Of a DNA stretch of 64,000 nt, positions 9,498 through 17,858 are shown piece by piece (position 1 is the first letter of the stretch; every line of letters begins with the position of its first letter). The DNA comes from Paraburkholderia sp. BCC1886. Lineage in GTDB: Bacteria > Pseudomonadota > Gammaproteobacteria > Burkholderiales > Burkholderiaceae. The stretch is from assembly GCF_900996245.1 (NCBI RefSeq), contig NZ_CAAJGK010000035.1, positions 124,001 through 188,000 of the forward strand, read 5' to 3'. The notes beneath the pieces were generated by a model. The model saw only the letters and a list, made by a program, of their open reading frames with translations, was not told the DNA's origin and searched no databases. Position numbers and translations under genes: made by a program.

Positions 9498-10535
9498 ATG
9501 GCTTCTGCCTCGGTATCGGAATTAACAGGAATGCAGAACGAGACTGTCGATGCCATACATGACACGGCAATGGCGAACCCGGCCATCGGTCGCGTGTATG
9601 TCGACGCCGCCCATCTGGCGCAACTCGAACTGCACGCGCGCGGGCTCGCCTTTCACGCGCCCGCGCCGGTGTCGAGCGTGCTGTCGGGCAGTCATGCGTC
9701 GCGTTTGCGCGGCCGGGGCCTCAACTTCGAGGAGATTCGCGCGTATCTGCCGGGCGACGATATCCGTCATCTCGACTGGAAGGTCTCACTGCGTCTGGGC
9801 AAGCCGCAAGTGCGCGCCTATACCGAGGAGCGCGACCGGCCGTTGCTGGTCGTCGTGGATCAGCGCATGAGCATGTTCTTCGGCTCGCGGCGCGCGTTCA
9901 AGTCGGTAGTCGCGGCGGAGGTCGCGGCGCTCGCGGTGTGGATGGGTTTCGCTGCGGGCGACCGGGTCGGCGGCGTGCTGTTCGACGATCAGCGGATCGT
10001 GCGGGTGAAGCCGTTGCGAAGCCGCAGCCGTATCGGCACGCTGTTCGGCTCGCTCGTTTCGATGAACCGCGCGCTGCATGCCCAGAGTTCGGCGCGGACG
10101 AATTACGCGCAACTGGATGTCGCGCTCGAAGGCGTGCTGCAACTGGCGGGGCACGACTATCTGATCTGCATCGTCAGCGATTTCGCGGGCGCGGGCGAAC
10201 GCACGCGGCGGCTGTTGCGGCAACTGGCCGCGCATAACGACGTCGTCGCAGCGCTGATCTTCGATCCGCTCGGGCGGGAGATGGCGCAGCCGGTGCCGGC
10301 GCTTCGCAGCCTGGTGGTGAGCGAGGGGCATCTGCAGGTCGAATTGCGCACCGCGCAAGCGCGCGTGCGCGAGCCGCTCGCGGCGCTGTTCAGCGAACGG
10401 GTGGCCGCGGTCGACGCGTTGTTGCGCGCGAGCGGCGTGCCGATGATGCCCATTTCTACCGCTGTATCGAGTGTCGAGCAGGTGCGCCGGCTATTCGGCG
10501 AGCGGACGCGCCGCGGCGCGGGCAGCGGCTTATGA
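9498..10535 (+). CDS. DUF58 domain-containing protein
   Basis: A 345-aa DUF58 protein, the usual partner of MoxR ATPases; its biochemical role is unknown. The family motif is clear (EIRAYLPGDDIRHLDWK, then RDRPLLVVVDQRMSM, a VWA-like strand-loop). The ATG at 9498 has AGGGGA ten bases upstream and is preferred over the in-frame ATG at 9468. The stop overlaps the next start as ATGA, so the two proteins are translationally coupled. No membrane segment is obvious, so it is probably a cytosolic component of the Bat complex. Confidence 0.88.
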   Translation: MASASVSELTGMQNETVDAIHDTAMANPAIGRVYVDAAHLAQLELHARGLAFHAPAPVSSVLSGSHASRLRGRGLNFEEIRAYLPGDDIRHLDWKVSLRLGKPQVRAYTEERDRPLLVVVDQRMSMFFGSRRAFKSVVAAEVAALAVWMGFAAGDRVGGVLFDDQRIVRVKPLRSRSRIGTLFGSLVSMNRALHAQSSARTNYAQLDVALEGVLQLAGHDYLICIVSDFAGAGERTRRLLRQLAAHNDVVAALIFDPLGREMAQPVPALRSLVVSEGHLQVELRTAQARVREPLAALFSERVAAVDALLRASGVPMMPISTAVSSVEQVRRLFGERTRRGAGSGL

Positions 10536-11170
10536 GTTCGCAGACGCAAGCGCAATCGCAATCGCAACCGCAAGCGCAACCGCAACCGCAACCGCAAACG
10601 CAACCGCAACCGCAAACGCAACCGCAACCGCAAACGCAACCGCAAACGCAACCGCAACCGCAAGCGCCGTTGCATCCTCCGGACGCGACCGGGCAACTGC
10701 AGGCCTTGCAGGAACTGCCGCTGCCGGCACCGGTGTCGTATGTCCCGTCCACACCCGGCTGGATCGGCGTCGCGGTGGTGTTGCTCGGTGTGCTTGGCCT
10801 CGCCGTCTACGGGTGGCGACGCCACCGCGCCGCGCAGCGCTATCGACGCATCGCGCTCGCCGAACTGGCGCAACTCGAAGCCGTCGCGGCGACGAGCGAG
10901 CGCGCGGCGGCGCTCGCCGCGCTCGCGGGCCTGCTCAAGCGGACGGCACTGGCCGCGGCGCCGCGCGCCCAGGTCGCCGGACTGAGCGGCGCGGCCTGGC
11001 TCGCGTTCATCGAGCGCACGCATGGCCGGTTCGACGCGCGCAGCGGCGCGCTGCTCGCGCTGGTCAGCTACGCCCCGCCTGCGCAGATCGCGGCGGTGTC
11101 GGACGAAGAGGCCGCCGCACTCATCGCACACGCTCGCGACTGGATTGCCCATCATCATGTGGAAGTTTGA
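10532..11170 (+). CDS. DUF4381-like membrane protein with Gln/Pro repeat
   Basis: A 212-aa protein whose N-terminus (residues 3-45) is almost entirely Gln-Pro, Gln-Thr and Gln-Ala dipeptides, encoded by 6-bp units (about 10544-10668). It then has ELPLPAPVSYVPSTPGW, one transmembrane helix (residues about 72-90) and a cytosolic helical domain. Size, single helix and position between DUF58 and the first VWA protein fit DUF4381 proteins of Bat operons. It overlaps the upstream gene by ATGA and its stop lies inside the start region of the next. Function beyond operon membership is unknown. Confidence 0.75.
   Translation: MSSQTQAQSQSQPQAQPQPQPQTQPQPQTQPQPQTQPQTQPQPQAPLHPPDATGQLQALQELPLPAPVSYVPSTPGWIGVAVVLLGVLGLAVYGWRRHRAAQRYRRIALAELAQLEAVAATSERAAALAALAGLLKRTALAAAPRAQVAGLSGAAWLAFIERTHGRFDARSGALLALVSYAPPAQIAAVSDEEAAALIAHARDWIAHHHVEV
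10544..10668. repeat. 6-bp coding tandem repeat (Gln-Pro/Gln-Thr)
   Basis: About twenty 6-bp units of the form CAACCG, CAAACG or CAAGCG in the 5' end of the DUF4381-like gene. They are in frame, so slippage by whole units changes only the length of the Gln/Pro segment. Confidence 0.85.
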
Positions 11171-12230
11171 TTTTCCGTGGCTGTTCGCGTTGCTGCCTCT
11201 GCCGCTCGTGGTGTGGTGGCTGGTGCCCGCCTATCGCTCGCGCTCGGCGGCCGTGCGCGTGCCGTTTTTTCACGAGATGGCCGAGGCTGCCGGCGAAAAG
11301 CCCGCGCCCGGCGGCGTACGCTTGCGTCGTCACTGGCTGCAGCGCTTGCTGCTGCCCTTGCTCTGGGGCCTGCTAGTGCTGGCAGCCGCCAGGCCCGTCT
11401 ACGTGGAAGCGCCGATCGTCCACGAAGAGCCTGCACGCGACCTGATGCTGGCAATCGATCTGTCCGGCTCGATGCAAACGCGCGATTTCGTCGATCCCGC
11501 CGGCGAGCGGATGGACCGGTTGAGCGCGGTCAAGCGGGTGGTCGCGGACTTCATCGCGCGCCGGAAAAGCGACCGTATCGGCCTCGTGGTATTCGGCGAC
11601 GCGGCCTATCCGCAGGCGCCGCTCACGCTCGATCACGACGCCGTGCAGATTCTCCTCGCGCAGATGCAGATCGGCATGGCAGGACCGCGCACCGCGATCG
11701 GCGATGCGATCGGGCTTACCGTCAAACTGATGGAACGCTCGCCGGCGCCGGAGAAAGTGCTGATCCTGCTCAGCGACGGGAACGACACCGCGAGCGCGAT
11801 TCCCCCTGAACGCGCGGCCGGGATCGCCCGCAACCATGGGCTGGTGATTCATACGATCGGCATCGGCGACCCCGATACGACCGGCGAGGACAAGGTCGAT
11901 CTCGACGCGTTGGCGCATATCGCGAGTCTCACCGGCGGCCGCTCGTTTCGCGCGCTCGGCCGCGAGCAGGATCTCGCCGACGTGTATGCCACGCTCGACA
12001 GGCTCACACCGGCGAAGGTCAGACGCGAGAGCTACCGTCCGCAACGGGAGTATTACTGGGTGCCGGTCGCCGCAGCCGCGACGTTGCTCGCGCTGTATCA
12101 CCTGATTGCACTGGCGTTTGCGTGGCTGCGCGCACCGCGTCGTCCGGGGGACGCGTCATCGGCGTCATCGGCGCAACCTGCGCAACCTGTGCAACCGCCC
12201 CTCAACGCGAAGGTCGAGCATGGAAATTGA
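11157..12230 (+). CDS. VWA-domain membrane protein, BatA-like
   Basis: A 357-aa protein with two N-terminal hydrophobic segments (FPWLFALLPLPLVVWWLV and LLLPLLWGLLVLAAA), a periplasmic von Willebrand A domain and a C-terminal helix (VPVAAAATLLALYHLIALAFAWL). The MIDAS metal-binding signature is intact: DLSGS followed by an Asp-containing LLSDGND loop. This is the BatA topology. The start at 11157 lies within the end of the DUF4381-like gene, giving a 14-bp overlap; the upstream in-frame extension is only an antisense-type frame. The gene ends 11 bp inside the next one. It probably forms a membrane complex with the neighbouring VWA/TPR protein. Confidence 0.88.
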   Translation: MWKFDFPWLFALLPLPLVVWWLVPAYRSRSAAVRVPFFHEMAEAAGEKPAPGGVRLRRHWLQRLLLPLLWGLLVLAAARPVYVEAPIVHEEPARDLMLAIDLSGSMQTRDFVDPAGERMDRLSAVKRVVADFIARRKSDRIGLVVFGDAAYPQAPLTLDHDAVQILLAQMQIGMAGPRTAIGDAIGLTVKLMERSPAPEKVLILLSDGNDTASAIPPERAAGIARNHGLVIHTIGIGDPDTTGEDKVDLDALAHIASLTGGRSFRALGREQDLADVYATLDRLTPAKVRRESYRPQREYYWVPVAAAATLLALYHLIALAFAWLRAPRRPGDASSASSAQPAQPVQPPLNAKVEHGN

Positions 12231-13932
12231 TCTGACCGCCTTCCATTTTCTGCGGCCCGTCTGGTTGTGGCTGCTGTTGCCGGCGTTGCTCCTGCCGCTC
12301 GCCTGGCTGCGCCGCAACGATGTGCGCGTGCGCTGGCGTGGTTTGATCGAGCCGGCGCTACTCGAGCATCTGATCGTTGGCGAGACGAAGCGGCGGGCGC
12401 TGCAACCGGTTCATGCATTGGGCCTGCTGCTCGGCATCGGCGCGCTGGCGGCGGCCGGGCCGACGTGGCAACAGGAGCGTCCGCCGTTCGAGCAGGACAA
12501 GGCGCCGATGGTGGTGGTGCTCGAACTGGCCCGCTCGATGGATGCGACCGATGTGGCGCCGACCCGGCTCGAACGCGCCAGACAGAAGGTGCTGGATCTG
12601 GCGCGGGCGCGTCCGGGCGCACGGACCGGGCTGGTGGTGTTCGCTGCGACGGGGCATCTGGTCGTGCCGCCCACGGCCGATCCGGCAATGCTCGATCTGT
12701 ACGTGCCGGCGCTCGCGCCCTCACTGATGCCGCGGGACGGCAAGAACGCGACCGCGGGGCTGGACGTGGCGGACAGGTTGCTGGCAGGCGATGCCGCGGA
12801 GGTGGCGCTTGGAGCTAGCGGAATGCCGGCGAGCGGATCGCCGGCCACCAAATCGCCGGGCGCCGGATCGCCGGGCGCCGGATCGCCGGCCGCCGGATCG
12901 CCGGCCGCCGGATCGCCGGTCGGAACCATCGTATTCATCAGCGACGGCTTCGACACCGACCAAATCGACGCATTCGTGCAGAAGGCCAGAAGCATCCGGC
13001 ATCAGCTTCTATGGCTGGCGGTGGGCGCCGAAGACGGCGCGCCGCAGCGCGGCCCCGATGGCCGCATCGAGATGGATGCACAGGGCCGGCCGCTCGTCGG
13101 CAGCTTCGACGCCGCGGCGATCCGCAAGGTCGCCGATCAGGCCGGCATCCCGCTCGCCAGCCTGCGCGCCGATGACGACGACATCGTCTGGGTCCAGCAC
13201 CGCGCGCAAGCCTGGTTCGAAGAAGCGCAGGCATCGAAAATCGTCCCGCGCTGGAAGGAAAGCGGCTACTGGCTGCTCGCTCCGTTGCTGCTGCTGGCGC
13301 TATGGAGTTTCCGTCGAGGCTGGACGGTGAGATGGCTGGCGGCAGTGCTCCTGTCGCTGACGCTTTATGGCATGCCGCACGAAGCGCAGGCGGCCGGCTG
13401 GCGCTGGATCGATCTGTTCGCCACACACGATCAGCAGGGCCGTTGGGCATTCGAGCGGGGCGACTACAAGGCGGCCGCGCAACGTTTCGACGATCCAATG
13501 TGGAAGGGCCGCGCGCACTATCTGGCGGGCGATTACAGCGGCGCGCTAGCCAGCTTTTCGCGGCTGAAGTCGGCAGAAGCGTATTTCTACATGGGCAACA
13601 GCTTTGCGTTTCTCGACGATTACGCGGCGGCGATCAAAGCCTACGACAACGCGCTTCAGTTGCAGCCAGGCCTGCACGCGGCCATCGCGAACCGCGCGTT
13701 GCTGCAGAAGCTGCTCGCGCAAAACAACGAGGACGAATCCGACCCGGATCAGGATCAGCCCGACCAGGTTCAGGTCGATAAAAAGAAGGGCCGTGGCACC
13801 ACGACGGTGATCGTCGGCGCACCGCGTCCGAGTGAAGACATGTGGATGCGCAACCTGACGACGTCCCCGGCGGTTTTTCTGCAGCAACGCTTCGCCCAGG
13901 AGTCGGATGCGAAAGCGCCGGTCGCGCCATGA
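12220..13932 (+). CDS. VWA/TPR membrane protein, BatB/BatC-like, degenerate MIDAS
   Basis: A 570-aa protein fusing a VWA domain to a C-terminal TPR region (AYFYMGNSFAFLDDYAAAIKAYDNALQLQPG), like a BatB-BatC fusion. Hydrophobic helices occur near residues 12-25, 65-80 and 350-390. The MIDAS segment reads E102-L-A-R-S106, so both the Asp and the first Ser of DxSxS are replaced, unlike the intact site in the upstream VWA protein. A Gly-Ser-Pro-Ala/Gly-Ala repeat (residues about 206-235) is encoded by 15-bp units at 12835-12924. Start chosen at 12220, overlapping the upstream stop by 11 bp; the stop overlaps the next start as ATGA. Confidence 0.87.
   Translation: MEIDLTAFHFLRPVWLWLLLPALLLPLAWLRRNDVRVRWRGLIEPALLEHLIVGETKRRALQPVHALGLLLGIGALAAAGPTWQQERPPFEQDKAPMVVVLELARSMDATDVAPTRLERARQKVLDLARARPGARTGLVVFAATGHLVVPPTADPAMLDLYVPALAPSLMPRDGKNATAGLDVADRLLAGDAAEVALGASGMPASGSPATKSPGAGSPGAGSPAAGSPAAGSPVGTIVFISDGFDTDQIDAFVQKARSIRHQLLWLAVGAEDGAPQRGPDGRIEMDAQGRPLVGSFDAAAIRKVADQAGIPLASLRADDDDIVWVQHRAQAWFEEAQASKIVPRWKESGYWLLAPLLLLALWSFRRGWTVRWLAAVLLSLTLYGMPHEAQAAGWRWIDLFATHDQQGRWAFERGDYKAAAQRFDDPMWKGRAHYLAGDYSGALASFSRLKSAEAYFYMGNSFAFLDDYAAAIKAYDNALQLQPGLHAAIANRALLQKLLAQNNEDESDPDQDQPDQVQVDKKKGRGTTTVIVGAPRPSEDMWMRNLTTSPAVFLQQRFAQESDAKAPVAP
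12835..12924. repeat. 15-bp coding tandem repeat (Gly-Ser-Pro-Ala-Ala)
   Basis: Five to six units of the type GGATCGCCGGCCGCC, in frame inside the VWA/TPR gene. The last units are identical, which suggests recent expansion. Confidence 0.85.
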
Positions 13933-15344
13933 CAGGCCGGATCGTGCGAGTCGCGTGCGCCTGGCGTCGGGCGTCGATCGTGCGGCTGCTGTGCCTGGTG
14001 TTGGCAACCTTGTTGGCAAGCTTCTACGCGGCGATGCCGGCTCCCGCTTTCGCCGACCCGGCGCCGCGCTTACTGGCGCGTGCGCATCTCGAGCCTGCTG
14101 GCCCGGTCGTAGCGGGCAGCGAAGTGAAACTCGTCGTCGACCTGCTCACTACCACGTGGTTCACCGAGGCGCCGGACTGGCCGCTTTTTACGCTGGACGA
14201 CGCGCTGGTCAGCCTGCCGGACGAACAGGCCGACAATCTGTCGGAGGATATCGACGGCGTGCGCTGGTTCGGCGTGCGCCGGGCCTACCGCATCGCGCCG
14301 CGCGCGGGAAAGACCTACGACATCGCGCCGTTTGCGATTACGGTGCATCCCGGCGGGGCAAGCGTGCCGGTCCGCCTGACGACACCCGCGCTCGAACTGG
14401 TAGCGACCTTGCCGCCGGGCGCGCGCGACATGGCTACCTTCTTCCCGACCGCGAGCCTGAGCGCCACCCAGACGATCACGTCGTCGGCCGAGCCGTTGCG
14501 CACCGGCGACACGATCACCCGCACCGTCACGCAGCGCGCGGCGGGCAGCGAATCGATGATGATTCCGCCGCTCGCGCTCGGCGAGATCGACGGGGCCAGG
14601 CGCTATCCGGGTGCGCCTGTTACCCGCAACATCGTGCAGGACCGGGTCGGCCTGGTGGCGGGTGAACGCATCGACAGCGCGACTTATGTCGTGGGTCGCA
14701 AAGGCCGCTTCACGTTGCCCCCGGTCGTCATCGAATGGTGGAACAGCGCAACACAGAAGCCCGAAAAAATCGTCTTGCCGGCCAGGACGTTCTCGGTCTC
14801 GGCGGTGCACGAACGGCCGATTTTCTCGATCCCCGCCGAAGTCATCGGTCAGGGCATGCCGCACCGGATTCTGGTGATTCACGCGCGGCAGTGGGTGACC
14901 GGCGGCGTTATCGCGCTGGCGCTCGTTTTCCTGCTGTGGATGCGAAGGTCTATCGCGAGCTATTTCCGGCGGGCGATGCATGCGATTCGTGCAGCGCATC
15001 AGCGCTATCTCGACAGCGATGCGCTCGCCTGGCGCCAGCTTCGTGCGCTTGCGCGTCGTGGCGATTTACATCGCACGATTCCGGCGTTGTATCGGTGGAT
15101 CGATCGTAGCCGGGCGTTCGGCCGACCGGCGCGGATGGAAAATCTCGCCCATCCCGAACATTCGCAGCAGCCCGACGTCACGCACATGGTAGACGCGGTG
15201 ATGGCCCACTACGACGCCCACGCCACTCCCGAACCGCAATGGAAAGACATGCAACCGGCCCTCCGCGCGGCGCTGCACAGTGCGAAAGCCGAGCAGCATA
15301 GACGTCGCACAGCTTCCGCGCTGCCGCCGCTGAACGATTTTTAG
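13929..15344 (+). CDS. BatD-like exported membrane protein
   Basis: A 471-aa protein closing the MoxR/Bat operon. It has a signal peptide (residues about 18-43, ending AFA), a long beta-rich periplasmic part with repeated immunoglobulin-like stretches (RLTTPALELVATLP, GRKGRFTLPPVVIEWWN), one transmembrane helix (VTGGVIALALVFLLWM, near residue 325) and a cytosolic tail. This is the BatD/oxygen-tolerance layout, although similarity to characterised BatD proteins cannot be measured here. The start codon at 13929 makes an ATGA overlap with the VWA/TPR gene. The next gene is convergent, 13 bp away. Confidence 0.78.
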   Translation: MTGRIVRVACAWRRASIVRLLCLVLATLLASFYAAMPAPAFADPAPRLLARAHLEPAGPVVAGSEVKLVVDLLTTTWFTEAPDWPLFTLDDALVSLPDEQADNLSEDIDGVRWFGVRRAYRIAPRAGKTYDIAPFAITVHPGGASVPVRLTTPALELVATLPPGARDMATFFPTASLSATQTITSSAEPLRTGDTITRTVTQRAAGSESMMIPPLALGEIDGARRYPGAPVTRNIVQDRVGLVAGERIDSATYVVGRKGRFTLPPVVIEWWNSATQKPEKIVLPARTFSVSAVHERPIFSIPAEVIGQGMPHRILVIHARQWVTGGVIALALVFLLWMRRSIASYFRRAMHAIRAAHQRYLDSDALAWRQLRALARRGDLHRTIPALYRWIDRSRAFGRPARMENLAHPEHSQQPDVTHMVDAVMAHYDAHATPEPQWKDMQPALRAALHSAKAEQHRRRTASALPPLNDF

Positions 15345-15357
15345 ACGGAAGCCAGGC

Positions 15358-17232
15358 TCAGGTCCACGGCACGTGAACCTTGTCCAGATTCCGGTCCAGC
15401 TGGTACGCCGCGCTGATTAACGCGAGATGCGTCAACGCCTGCGGGAAATTGCCGAGCGCTTCGCCGCTGGTCGCCACTTCCTCCGAAAACAGCCCAACGT
15501 GATTTGCGTAAGCGAGCATCTTCTCGAACACGAGCCGACCTTCGTCGACCCGTCCGGCGCGCGCCAGGGCTTCGGCATACCAGAACGAACAGGCGCTGAA
15601 ACCGCCTTCGACGCCCGGCAGACCATCCAGCGTCGCGCCACGCGTGTAGCGGAAGATCAGCGGATCGACCTTGAGTTCGCCGCCAATCGCGTCGAGCGTG
15701 CTGATCCAGCGCGGATCGGTGGGTCCGATAAAGCGTACGAGCGGCATCATCAACGCGGACGCATCGAGAATCTTCGAGCCCGGTGTCTGCACGAACGAGC
15801 CGAGTTCGTCGTTCCAGAAGTTTTCGTGGATGTCGGCGTGAATGGCGTCGCGGGTTTCGAACCAGCGCTTGAGCGGCGCCGGCAGCGAGCGCTTTTCCGC
15901 AAGGCGCAGCCCGCGATCGACCGTCACCCAGCACATCAGCCGCGAATGCAGCAGCGGACGCAGACCGTTGCGGAATTCCCAGATTCCGTGATCCGGTTCC
16001 TGCCAGTGATCGACCACGTAGTCGACCGTGCGCGTCACGTCGCGCCAGCCTTCGTAGGAGATCGCGGCGCCGTACTTGTTGTACAGATAGATCGCGTCGA
16101 GCAACGCGCCGTACACGTCGAGCTGCGTCTGATCGCGCGCGGCGTTGCCGATCAGCGGTGCGCCGGCGTCGCCTTCACGCTTGAGCGACGCGACTTCGCT
16201 TTCTTCCGGCGGGGTTTTGCCGTCGACGGTGTACATCACGTTCAGCGAGCCGTCCGAGTCGCAATGACGGCTGCGCTCGGCAATCCATTTCATGAAATGC
16301 CGGGCCTCGCCGGTATAGCCGAGCCGCAGCAACGCGTACACGGAGAACGCGGCGTCGCGAATCCACGTGAAGCGATAATCCCAGCGGCGCGAGCCGTCGA
16401 GCGCTTCGGCAAGTCCGAACGTCGGCGCGGCGACGATCGCGCCGTGTTCGCTGGAACTCAGCAGTTTCAAGGTCAGCGCCGAGCGCATGACGACTTCGCG
16501 ATACCGGCCGCGATAAGTCGACTGCGCCGACCAGCCCTGCCAGTAGCGGATCGTACCGGCCAGCAGGGCTTCGCAATCGCCGCAACCGTTGAACTCGCCC
16601 TGACGCAGCGCTTCTGCCTCGCCGAACGTGAATCCGGCCGACTCGCCATCGCACAGTTCGAATTCGGCGTGCGCGACGCCGTCGTTTGCGTCCAGCGATT
16701 GCGTGCTTTGCAGCAGCAGAAGCGGGCTGGAATCGCCGGCGCCGAATTCCACGGCGCCGTCCCCGGTCAACCGGCTCGCCGTCGAGTTGTCGCGTGCGTA
16801 GTCGAAGCGGGGCTCGCAGCGCATCTGGAACGACATGCGGCCGTGCACCATCCGCAATACGCGGATCACACAGTTCGGCAGCACTGACCCGGCGTCTTGC
16901 CCAACCCGCGTGCCGCTATCGGCAAGCGGCATGAAGTCGAACAGTTCGCAGACGCCGTCGGGCGTCATGAAGCGGGTCAGCAGCACATTGGTGTCGGGCA
17001 GATACATCTGCTTGACGTTGGCGCGCGGGTCGCGCGGTTCGATCGAAAACGCGCCGCCCCGCGCGGGTTCGAGCAGACCCGTGAAAATCGCCGGCGAATC
17101 GATGCGAGGAAAGCACATGAAATCGATCGAGCCGCGCAGCGAGACGAGCGCGGTGGTCGTCATGTTGCCGATCATGCCGCGGGCGTCGGCTGCCAGCGCG
17201 GGTCTGGGCGGAAGAGGTTGCTGATCGGGCAT
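15358..17232 (-). CDS. Glycoside hydrolase family 15 protein (glucoamylase/trehalase-like)
   Basis: A 624-aa cytosolic GH15-type enzyme with an N-terminal beta domain (GMIGNMTTTALVSLRGSIDFMCFPRIDSPAIF) and a C-terminal alpha6/alpha6 barrel (WRDYRFTWIRDAAFSVYALLRLG-type segment, then PDHGIWEFR containing the likely catalytic Glu). Bacterial relatives act on glucans or trehalose; the substrate cannot be read from sequence. The start at 17232 is preferred because GGAG stands nine bases upstream; an in-frame ATG at 17301 has no such site. Transcribed alone, convergent with the Bat operon and divergent from a small lipoprotein gene. Confidence 0.9.
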   Translation of the reverse strand: MPDQQPLPPRPALAADARGMIGNMTTTALVSLRGSIDFMCFPRIDSPAIFTGLLEPARGGAFSIEPRDPRANVKQMYLPDTNVLLTRFMTPDGVCELFDFMPLADSGTRVGQDAGSVLPNCVIRVLRMVHGRMSFQMRCEPRFDYARDNSTASRLTGDGAVEFGAGDSSPLLLLQSTQSLDANDGVAHAEFELCDGESAGFTFGEAEALRQGEFNGCGDCEALLAGTIRYWQGWSAQSTYRGRYREVVMRSALTLKLLSSSEHGAIVAAPTFGLAEALDGSRRWDYRFTWIRDAAFSVYALLRLGYTGEARHFMKWIAERSRHCDSDGSLNVMYTVDGKTPPEESEVASLKREGDAGAPLIGNAARDQTQLDVYGALLDAIYLYNKYGAAISYEGWRDVTRTVDYVVDHWQEPDHGIWEFRNGLRPLLHSRLMCWVTVDRGLRLAEKRSLPAPLKRWFETRDAIHADIHENFWNDELGSFVQTPGSKILDASALMMPLVRFIGPTDPRWISTLDAIGGELKVDPLIFRYTRGATLDGLPGVEGGFSACSFWYAEALARAGRVDEGRLVFEKMLAYANHVGLFSEEVATSGEALGNFPQALTHLALISAAYQLDRNLDKVHVPWT

Positions 17233-17459
17233 TGCTGCGTACTCCGGAGGGCGCCACGTGTCGGCAATGGGAAGCGGGAAGCAACCCTCGTGCCGCGGCA
17301 TGACGACGCGCCGTTGTGGGGCTCAAAGAGCCCGATAGGCGGTGATTCGGGCCGATTGTTCATGTGTCGGCAACAGTGTTTTCGGCTCTGCCAGGATGAT
17401 CTCGCTCGCGCGATTGCGCATAATGCCGAACCTGATTTTTTTGGTTGAGCGGGTGTCGG

Positions 17460-17843
17460 ATGATCGAGCACACAGAGAGCGGGCCGCGGGCGTGGAACGC
17501 CGAGCAATGGCCCAGGAAGGTTTTGGGCGGGTCGCTACGCGGGTGGAGCGTCAGTTCTCGCGCATTGGTAGTTGCAGTGGCGGCTTGCGCAGCCCTTGCC
17601 GGCTGCGCGTCCGCGAGCGACGTCGTCGCTACCGGCAAGCCGAATACGTATTCGGTGGCCGCCAGCGCGCCGGGCGGTCGCATGGCGTGGGCACGCGCGC
17701 ATGAAGAGGCGGTCAACGAGGCGCGCGAATACTGCGAGCGTCGCGGCATGCAGAGCAGCGTGATCGAGGAAACCGTCAGCGGCGTGCAGCCGATGAGCAC
17801 GCACGCGTCGTCGGTGAACTTCGAATGTCATCCGAAGTTCTAG
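17460..17843 (+). CDS. Small hypothetical lipoprotein
   Basis: A 127-aa protein with a hydrophobic signal segment ending in a lipobox (LAGC), followed by a short mature domain rich in charged residues (WARAHEEAVNEAREYCERRGMQ) with two further cysteines. A lipid-anchored periplasmic location is predicted; no known function is recognised. The ATG at 17460 is used, but the signal segment starts about 25 residues in, so a downstream GTG start is possible. It is convergent with the porin gene; the 15-bp gap contains the 12-bp palindrome CCGCCCGGGCGG. Confidence 0.6.
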   Translation: MIEHTESGPRAWNAEQWPRKVLGGSLRGWSVSSRALVVAVAACAALAGCASASDVVATGKPNTYSVAASAPGGRMAWARAHEEAVNEAREYCERRGMQSSVIEETVSGVQPMSTHASSVNFECHPKF

Positions 17844-17858
17844 CCGCCCGGGCGGTAG

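Noticed and set aside
10544..10668. CRISPR-like array of short repeats
   Set aside because: Units are only 6 bp, contiguous, without spacers, and in frame as Gln-Pro/Gln-Thr codons.
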